From contig JASHQH010000209.1 of the NCBI GenBank assembly GCA_030037635.1, positions 1 to 35,352 on the forward strand: a stretch of 35,352 bases of DNA, in the 5' to 3' direction. This stretch comes from Acidobacteriaceae bacterium (GTDB lineage Bacteria > Acidobacteriota > Terriglobia > Terriglobales > Acidobacteriaceae). Positions 29,748 to 35,352 of the stretch are shown piece by piece. Under the pieces are notes generated by a model. It searched no databases and was not told the DNA's origin. It saw nothing but the letters and a program-made list of their open reading frames with translations. Position numbers and translations under genes: made by a program. Position 1 is the first letter of the stretch. Every line of letters begins with the position of its first letter.

Positions 29748-30204
29748 TCAAACGATGGGTCGCACGGGACCGACCCCATGTGCAGCCAGATGCTGGCCGA
29801 TCCAGGGCCGCCGTTGCAGAGGAAAGTGATGGGACGGGATTTCGCGGGAACGCCATCTTCGGTGTAAGCGACATAGAAAATGCTGGCGATGGCTTGTTGT
29901 GGTCGTCATTGATGAGCAGCGTTCCCGCTGTCGCCGTGTAGTGGACTGTTCGCGACCCGGCGGTCCAGTCGTGCTTAGTGTCAATCTTGGATTTCGGAGG
30001 AATGGGCAGCGGGTTTTCCTTTTTTTGATCGGGCGAGGAGTTCTCCTGGGATGATCCGGGCTCCTCTGCGCGATTGCCACGGGCAGCCTGGGCGCCTTGA
30101 CCACCAAGAGGCGGTATGAAGCCGGCGATGATGAGCAGCGATGCGCCCGTGAGGCGCAACGACCTCGCATAGCTCCTGATCACGAATTCCAAGTTTCCTC
30201 CCAA
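29748..30204 (-). pseudogene. Frameshifted and truncated S10-family serine carboxypeptidase remnant
   Basis: The first frame gives a signal-like start (SLRLTGASLLIIAGFIPPLGGQ), a Pro/Lys/Glu linker and TVHYTATAGTLLINDDHNKPS, the usual opening of these peptidases. Near 29888 the homology jumps to the next frame, which reads IFYVAYTEDGVPAKSRPITF and then LCNGGPGSASIWLHMGS; NGGPGS is the conserved oxyanion motif of S10 peptidases. A missing G explains the shift. A second shift near 29770 would continue as GPVRPIV before a stop. The catalytic Ser, Asp and His regions, hundreds of residues further on, are absent. Starts at TTG 30204, TTG 30192 or GTG 30183 are possible, with GGGAGG nearby. It lies 88 bp after the M28 peptidase gene. 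Confidence 0.78.
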
Positions 30205-30291
30205 GTCACTTCGGGTTGAGTAGAGAAAGGCTGCGGCAAGAGGATGAACCGACCCAAAATCCGACAGGCTAACTTTCGATCTCCGTTACGA

Positions 30292-32550
30292 TCAGCTGCC
30301 CGAAAGTATCTTGGAGGCAGCTTTCAACACTTCCACCTCGCGCTCAATGGCGGCGGCGGTTCTGGCGATCTGAGTATCGACGATCGCCCACTGTTTCTGT
30401 TCGATCGCTTCCCGCACGGCGGGCAGCGTCTTGACGCCATAACCGGTGTACATTCCCGGCGCATAGACCATGTTCTGAAACCATGGACGGTTGGGCAAGC
30501 CCCCGGGATCAGTGAGCGCGCGTTCGGTCTGAATCAACTCCGCGTTTACCTGAGCATTGCCGCTCGCGCCGTGCGCCGCGAAAGATTTCTCGTAATCAGC
30601 GGCCGCGGCGGTCAAATCGTCCGACGCCTGGTCGAGCGGCGCGAAGTTGAAGTAAGGCGGGACAGTTTCAACGGGAGGCACGACGCTCACTTTTTTGGGA
30701 TCGGCCGCCGCCTTGTACGCGCCCTCGGCGATATTCATATTGCGATCCTTGATCTCGGTGCGCATGGTGTCAGCCAGGCGCTTAACTTCCGTCACATAAC
30801 GATGAATTGTGTCCGCCTGATCGGTAAATTGATATGGAATCATGTCTGCATCGGCCATGCGCATCATCATCGTACCGGCAGTCTGCGCCAGAGCACGCCC
30901 GTAGACAAAGTCCGTGTCCATAAAATGGGTGTAGTAGTAGAAGTCGTCGTACACCGAGTGATACTGTCCGCCACCTTCGTCCTCGCCACCGTAGCCGAGG
31001 TTCACGCTGGCTATGCCCAGGTGATCAATGAAGACCGTGTAATCAGAGCCGGAGCCCAAAGCTGCGATGCGCGTATCGGGCCGGGCCCGATCTTCCCCTC
31101 TCGACTCGGGCAGCTCGGCGCGCATTTGCGGAGTCTGCCTGACCTCGTTGGCTAGCCGTTGCCGCTTCCAAACCGACATATTTGTTTCGGGATCCTCGAT
31201 ATCTTTCGTAACCGCGTTCACGAAGTTCTCGAGGGAATGCGACCCCTCCGCGCGGAAAAAACCGCGGGCGTTGCTGTCAGAATTGAAGTAGACGACTGCG
31301 TGCTTCTTCAACTCATCGGCGTGGTACTCGGCCCACTCAGTCGATCCCAGCAAGGCCGGCTCTTCGCCGTCCCAAAAGCAATAGATAATGGTGCGCTGGG
31401 GCTTCCATCCCTGCTTCAGCAATTCACCGAAGGTCCGCGCCTCCTCGAGCTCGGCGCTGGTTCCACTGAGCGGGTCGTCGGCACCGTTGACCCAGGCGTC
31501 GTGATGATTGCCGCGGATGACCCATTGATCGGGGAAGGTGGAACCCGGAATGGTGGCCACGACGTCGTAAAGCGGTTTGCGGTCCCAGTTGAAGGCAACC
31601 GCGAGGTGAGCCATGGTTTTGCTGGGGCCGGTCTTGTAAGTGATCGGCAAGCCTCCACGCCAGTTTTCAGGCACGGTCTGGCCTTCCAGAGCGAGGAGAA
31701 AAGGTTTGGCATCGGCGTAAGAGATCGGCAGAACAGGAATCTTGGTGATGGTCTGCACCTGATCCAAGGGGATGAGTTTGACACCGGGCACAGCGCCCAC
31801 GCCCGGAGTCTGCGGATCGCCGGGATAAATCGGCATGTCCATCACGCTGCCGCGCTGCACGCCGTCGGGCGGGCGCATCGGCCCGTCAGGGTAGGTATCG
31901 CCGCGGGCATAGCCATCGTCTTTGGGGTCGGAATAAATAATGCAGCCGACAGCGCCGTGTTGAGCTGCGAGCTTGGGCTTGATACCGCGCCAGGTTTCAC
32001 CATAGCGAGCGATCACGATGGCGCCCTTGACGGAGACGCCCATCGCATCGAGTTGTTCGTAATCCGCGGGTGCGCCGTAATTCACATAGACGAGCGGGGC
32101 GGTGACATCGCCATTACGCGAGTATGCATTGTAGGTTGGCAACTGCTCGTCCTTCTGGCCGGAGGTGGGGTCAACGGCCAGCGTCGGCTCCTCCAATTTG
32201 GCAACGAACCTTTGTGCCCCCAGCAACTCAAGCTTGCGCGACTTGGGAGTGGGAAACAGAGCCTCGAACTGCTCGATCTTCGCGTCCAGTCCGTAGGACT
32301 TCAACTGCGCCAGCAACCATTCTGCATTGTCTTTGTCGTAAGGCGAACCCACGTGATGCGGGCGCGCGGAAAGCCGCCGCATGTTCTCGCGAATGCGATT
32401 GGTATCGGGGATGGCGCGGAACTTCTGTTCCCACTGCACCTCAGTGGCCGAATCGGGGGCTGTATAACCGCGAAGTGGCACATCTGACGATGGCCCGGCG
32501 GCGTAAGAAGAGAGTGAGAGCAAAAATAGAGCCGCGTAGAGTCGACGCAT
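30292..32550 (-). CDS. Secreted M28-family zinc peptidase, glutamate carboxypeptidase II-like
   Basis: 752 residues from the ATG at 32550, which has GAGGTGA upstream and gives a clean signal peptide (MRRLYAALFLLSLSSYA). A longer frame to 32667 would run through the promoter. Order: a short leading domain, a protease-associated-like insert (AIVIARYGETWRGIKPKLAAQHGAVGCIIYSD), the M28 zinc-binding core with GNHHDAWVNGADDPLSG (348-362), CFWDGEEPALLGSTEWAE (391-408) and a later YHSVYDD, and a transferrin-receptor-like helical dimerization domain at the C-terminus. All metal ligands and the catalytic Glu appear intact. These enzymes remove C-terminal glutamate or other residues from peptides, here probably in the periplasm or outside the cell. 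Followed on the same strand by the broken S10 carboxypeptidase. Confidence 0.93.
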   Translation of the reverse strand: MRRLYAALFLLSLSSYAAGPSSDVPLRGYTAPDSATEVQWEQKFRAIPDTNRIRENMRRLSARPHHVGSPYDKDNAEWLLAQLKSYGLDAKIEQFEALFPTPKSRKLELLGAQRFVAKLEEPTLAVDPTSGQKDEQLPTYNAYSRNGDVTAPLVYVNYGAPADYEQLDAMGVSVKGAIVIARYGETWRGIKPKLAAQHGAVGCIIYSDPKDDGYARGDTYPDGPMRPPDGVQRGSVMDMPIYPGDPQTPGVGAVPGVKLIPLDQVQTITKIPVLPISYADAKPFLLALEGQTVPENWRGGLPITYKTGPSKTMAHLAVAFNWDRKPLYDVVATIPGSTFPDQWVIRGNHHDAWVNGADDPLSGTSAELEEARTFGELLKQGWKPQRTIIYCFWDGEEPALLGSTEWAEYHADELKKHAVVYFNSDSNARGFFRAEGSHSLENFVNAVTKDIEDPETNMSVWKRQRLANEVRQTPQMRAELPESRGEDRARPDTRIAALGSGSDYTVFIDHLGIASVNLGYGGEDEGGGQYHSVYDDFYYYTHFMDTDFVYGRALAQTAGTMMMRMADADMIPYQFTDQADTIHRYVTEVKRLADTMRTEIKDRNMNIAEGAYKAAADPKKVSVVPPVETVPPYFNFAPLDQASDDLTAAAADYEKSFAAHGASGNAQVNAELIQTERALTDPGGLPNRPWFQNMVYAPGMYTGYGVKTLPAVREAIEQKQWAIVDTQIARTAAAIEREVEVLKAASKILSGS

Positions 32551-33019
32551 GGGAAAATCACCTCGTAGAGCCACGGTGTTTGGGAACAGTGGAGATTGAC
32601 CTCGTCTTGCCCGGGAATTTGTTGCGGTGGCGAGAGGGAGTGTAATCCCGTCGCAGCGGAGTGTCAACCGAATACCACGCGCCTCGGACCAGCGTGCTTC
32701 AACTTGCGCCGCGCACCCGGGAAGCGCCCGACTTCCGGCGACTTTTCAGCATAATTTGGCATAGAAACCTGTAGCGCAACTTTTGCCGGGATGCGGGGTC
32801 TAAGTCGGGGACTCCGATTTGGGCGTTGGAAAGCGATGCCAATTCCCCCCTTGGCGGTTTTCAACGATTGGGCGGTAGGATGCGGCAGGGCTCAGCCGTG
32901 AAACCCTTTGCAGCTCGCTTGCAAAGCTGTTCGGCCATCGTGATCGGCGGATGTTATCGATAGGTCGCGATTCGACCCTTCTGTCACGCAAGCTGCACCC
33001 TGTATCACGGGGGTGATCC
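32551..33019. other. Intergenic region between the M28 peptidase and the TPR protein genes
   Basis: A 469-bp divergent spacer. It holds the M28 promoter near 32639-32667, listed separately, and a GGGGTGA ribosome site just before 33020. No other gene or RNA was recognised in it. Confidence 0.6.
32639..32667 (-). promoter_or_regulatory. Sigma70-type promoter of the M28 peptidase gene
   Basis: On the minus strand TTGACA (32667-32662) is followed after exactly 17 bases by TACACT (32644-32639). The -35 box is a perfect consensus and the -10 box matches 4 of 6 positions. Transcription would start about 80 bases before the ATG at 32550, which supports that start. Confidence 0.65.
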
Positions 33020-34231
33020 GTGCTTCTGAACAAGCTTGAATCCGGCTTCTTGGTGCTCCAAACGCAGCAAGGATCCGTTGCCGTTGAGCCCTCCTCCTTT
33101 TGGCAACGCATTTATCTGCTTTGGACCTTCCGCAACTTTCACGAGCTCTCGCCTCTCCTGTTAAACGCGCGCCAGACTGCGCTCATCAACAATCTTTTTC
33201 TTCAGCACGCGGCGGCGATTTCGCGTGAATACGAGCCATCACTGCAGATCGGCGTAGTTGAGGACTTTGTGCCTCCAGCGATCGAGATCGGCGCTCCGCT
33301 GGGCGCGAAAACTGACGGTTCGCTGGCAGTGAAAGCGACGTTGCCTCAGCCAAGGGCCGGCCAATACCTCGCGCCGCCGGCAATGCCGATTGCCGCTGCG
33401 CCTGCCATGAAGGCCGATGGGGCGCCGGCTGTGAAAAACGAAGAAGCGGAAATGGAAGCCACGGTAATCGATCGTGCGGAAATTGCGCCCAGGGATGCCC
33501 TGGACCGCGCTTTTGCGCCGATCATCTACTGGAACCGCGCTTTTGCGCCGATCATCTACTGCTTGAGACTTGCGTCGCGGAATCGTTCAACGTCGAGGCC
33601 GCCTGCGCCTCGACTTCAACTGTCGAGAGTTGTAATTTACGGGCTTGCAGCCGCGATCGGTGCGTTGTCACTGTGCGCGGGTTTCATGGTTGCATTTCAT
33701 CGAACCGGGCCGATACCTGGCCCCCAATCGCACAGCTCGCCCCGGCAGCTCAACTCGCCGGATTCTCCATCTCCGCCCGGACCAACCTCCGTCGCCGAGA
33801 ATCCCTCCGTCGTGCCTGAAGTGCCCCCCCAGCCCGACGCTGTCCGGGACGCTGCGGTCGAGGCGGCATCCCCGAAGGCAACATCATCGACAACCACGAC
33901 GCATCGGATGATGAGTCCGAAACGCAAATCTCGCGGAGCTACTTCACGCGTCGCATCGAGGTCAAGCGGAGGGTCTCATGCTGTGGCGATCTCGAGGGTT
34001 CCTGGCCGAACGGCCTCGGCGCCGGGGTCCCGCGGAGCCATGACACGTTCCGCGCAGCGTTATTTCCATTTGGCCGACCAACAGATGCACAAGGGCAATT
34101 ACGCCGCGGCTGCCGCTAACTATAAACGGGCTTGGCGAATCGAAGAGAATAGCGCGGCCGCCAAGGGCCGCCTGGCGCGCGCTCGCCGGGCGATGCAAGC
34201 GGAGAACGAGAGCATCGCTCCACCGCACTGA
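33020..34231 (+). CDS. Single-TM protein with Pro/Ser/Thr-rich linker and C-terminal TPR-like repeat
   Basis: 403 residues from a GTG with GGGGTGA a few bases before it. The N-terminal part (FWQRIYLLWTFRNFHELSPLLLNARQTALINNLF) is helical and basic and probably cytoplasmic. A variable Ala/Pro/Lys-rich stretch follows. A 10-residue block (RAFAPIIY core) is present twice in tandem near 162-181. A membrane helix (VVIYGLAAAIGALSLCAGFMVAF) lies at about 209-231. Beyond it is a low-complexity Pro/Ser/Thr linker, basic near residues 290-340, and a single TPR-like unit (AQRYFHLADQQMHKGNYAAAAANYKRAWRIE). I do not recognise a named family. It stands alone between the M28 gene and the tRNA. Confidence 0.7.
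   Translation: MLLNKLESGFLVLQTQQGSVAVEPSSFWQRIYLLWTFRNFHELSPLLLNARQTALINNLFLQHAAAISREYEPSLQIGVVEDFVPPAIEIGAPLGAKTDGSLAVKATLPQPRAGQYLAPPAMPIAAAPAMKADGAPAVKNEEAEMEATVIDRAEIAPRDALDRAFAPIIYWNRAFAPIIYCLRLASRNRSTSRPPAPRLQLSRVVIYGLAAAIGALSLCAGFMVAFHRTGPIPGPQSHSSPRQLNSPDSPSPPGPTSVAENPSVVPEVPPQPDAVRDAAVEAASPKATSSTTTTHRMMSPKRKSRGATSRVASRSSGGSHAVAISRVPGRTASAPGSRGAMTRSAQRYFHLADQQMHKGNYAAAAANYKRAWRIEENSAAAKGRLARARRAMQAENESIAPPH
33504..33561 (+). repeat. 30-bp in-frame tandem duplication
   Basis: The sequence CCGCGCTTTTGCGCCGATCA plus its next 7 bases is present at 33505-33531 and again 30 bp later at 33535-33561. It encodes RAFAPIIYW followed by NRAFAPIIYC in the TPR protein. The near-perfect identity suggests a recent duplication. 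Confidence 0.85.
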
Positions 34232-34687
34232 TGAATAACTTATTGATATTTCATGGCCGCGCATTGCTTGCCCTCGGCGCACCCGATCCCGGCCTTCACG
34301 CGCCTACTTCCTGGCTGCAGATCACACCCTGCAATTCCTGCTCACTTACTCGGCTCCCGCTAAGCCCACACTGACGTAGTTCACGGGCGCATGGAAGAAC
34401 GAAGCGCGCTTTGGAGTGTGCGATCATAGATGGGTTGAAAGGCAACTTTCGAGCTCTGATGGGCTGCACTTCGGAGGCTTGCATTATTCAACCATCGCGG
34501 GGCCGGTCTGCGCGATGGGCCAAATGATCTTGTTCACCCTTATTTGGCTTTCCTTCTAATTCTCGGGCGGGTGCACAGAGGAACACCCGGGGCCAAAAAA
34601 CGGTGGCCATGCTGCAAAGTGGTGCAAAACGGATTTTGGATCGATGTCGATAAGCGGGCTCATTACCAAGATGTTAGCCGCATTTTC
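34232..34687. other. Intergenic region upstream of the tRNA gene
   Basis: A 456-bp stretch between the TPR protein gene and the tRNA. No convincing gene, RNA or repeat was seen; a small frame running through the tRNA (34544-34771) is spurious. It may carry the tRNA promoter. Confidence 0.5.
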
Positions 34688-34763
<76 letters not shown>

Positions 34764-34807
34764 TAGAATAAACAATTTACGTAGAACCAAGAAAGCTATC
34801 ATTGCTG

Positions 34808-34831
34808 CTGGGGATACTTCTGGGGATACTT
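34808..34831 (+). repeat. Perfect 12-bp tandem direct repeat upstream of the integrase
   Basis: CTGGGGATACTT occurs at 34808-34819 and again at 34820-34831. It lies between the tRNA 3' end and the recombinase gene, just before a TACAAT box. Short direct repeats in this place are often arm-type binding sites of tyrosine recombinases or sites for a regulator. Confidence 0.85.
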
Positions 34832-34834
34832 TTG

Positions 34835-34840
34835 TACAAT
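34835..34840 (+). promoter_or_regulatory. Putative -10 box (TACAAT) of the integrase
   Basis: TACAAT matches five of six consensus bases and ends 22 bp before the integrase ATG. The matching -35 region (34812-34817, inside the direct repeats) is poor, so activity may depend on a factor that binds the repeats. Confidence 0.4.
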
Positions 34841-34862
34841 ACGCTCCAGGAGGCATTCCCCC

Positions 34863-35352
34863 ATGCCGCGCAGATCATCAGCCAGGGTCACAGGTGTCTG
34901 GGAGAAGGTTCCGGGCTCAGGAATTTGGTGGATTCGCTATCGTGAGAACGGCGCCCTTCACCGAGAGAGAGTTGGCCGGAAGTCCGATGCGCTGGCCCTC
35001 TATCAGAAGCGCAAGAATGAAATCCGCATGGGCGCGAAGCTGCCGGAGAACATGCGGCGCGCGTCTATCCGTTTTGGGCAGCTTGCCGAGGACATTCGAA
35101 GCTATAGCGAAAAGCACCACCGCGACCAGGGCCACATCGAATCGCGCCTGAAGCGAATCCTTCACGATTTCGAGACTAGGCAGGCCGATCAAATCAAACC
35201 CGAGGACATCGACGGCTGGATTGCAAGGAACACGGAAACCGCGGCGACGGCGAACCGTTACCGGGCGTTGTTCTCTCTCATCTTTCGAGAGGCTCTGCGC
35301 AACGGCAAGGTGACTGGCAATCCTGCGCGCTTGGTGCGATTGCGGCATGAGA
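34863..35352 (+). CDS. Tyrosine recombinase/phage-type integrase (5' part, runs off the window)
   Basis: The frame is open from ATG 34863 to the window end, with AGGAGG nine bases upstream (34848-34853). The first about 163 residues read MPRRSSARVTGVWEKVPGSG, then IWWIRYRENGALHRERVGRKSDALALYQKRKNEIR, the arm-binding DUF4102-like or AP2-like start of many integrases. A SAM-like core-binding domain follows (FGQLAEDIRSYSEKH ... IDGWIARNTETAATANRYRALFSLIFREALRNGKVTGNPARLVRL). The catalytic R-H-R-Y part lies beyond the window. Its position 100 bp downstream of the tRNA 3' end points to an element integrated at that tRNA. Good family call; the type of element is unknown. Confidence 0.88.
   Translation, partial: MPRRSSARVTGVWEKVPGSGIWWIRYRENGALHRERVGRKSDALALYQKRKNEIRMGAKLPENMRRASIRFGQLAEDIRSYSEKHHRDQGHIESRLKRILHDFETRQADQIKPEDIDGWIARNTETAATANRYRALFSLIFREALRNGKVTGNPARLVRLRHE

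Noticed and set aside
31159..32487. 442-codon open frame on the plus strand (and 30244-31155)
   Set aside because: Antisense to the M28 peptidase with intact catalytic motifs; low-complexity composition and no family match.

Overview
The window looks like chromosomal DNA from a GC-rich, Gram-negative, probably soil-dwelling bacterium, most likely an acidobacterium (Terriglobia-like). This is inferred from the mix of families: a MoxR/DUF58/VWA/DUF4175-like cluster, large secreted M28 and S10 peptidases, a pectate-lyase-fold secreted protein and a predicted outer-membrane barrel. There is no rRNA or marker gene to fix the taxon. The reading frames are long, codon use is GC-rich, and extensive antisense open frames are shadows of the real genes.

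Layout. 1-10166 (+): the tail of an unknown gene, a secreted TPR/zinc metallopeptidase whose 5' end lies in a palindromic heptanucleotide repeat, then a tightly overlapping MoxR ATPase, DUF58 protein, BatA/VWA membrane protein and 1258-residue DUF4175-like protein. 10381-10647 (+): a small DUF883/YqjD-like membrane-anchored protein. 10775-19374 (-): an unusual three-gene group: a SLOG + SLATT-like membrane protein, a two-TM protein with two TrkA-N domains and a RyR domain, and a giant exported protein with a degenerate 5'-nucleotidase module followed by a predicted outer-membrane barrel. 19684-26295 (-): a GalU-like protein, a 1110-residue sugar kinase/sugar-nucleotide pyrophosphorylase fusion, NAD-malic enzyme and a truncated penicillin-binding protein. 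26452-29508 (+): a secreted beta-helix/beta-propeller protein with a clear terminator. 29748-32550 (-): an M28 peptidase of the glutamate carboxypeptidase II type with a good sigma70-like promoter, followed by a frameshifted S10 carboxypeptidase remnant. 33020-34231 (+): a proline-rich single-TM TPR protein. 34688-34763: a CAU-anticodon tRNA, followed by the 5' part of a tyrosine recombinase, which marks the edge of an integrated element running out of the window.

The best candidate for an undescribed system is the 10775-19374 group. SLOG domains are thought to sense or process nucleotide-derived ligands. SLATT modules are predicted membrane effectors. TrkA-N domains bind dinucleotides, and bacterial RyR domains are thought to be ligand-binding. 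Together with an envelope protein carrying a nucleotidase-like fold, these genes suggest a trans-envelope nucleotide-responsive signalling or defence device. All domain calls are by eye and need profile searches to confirm them.
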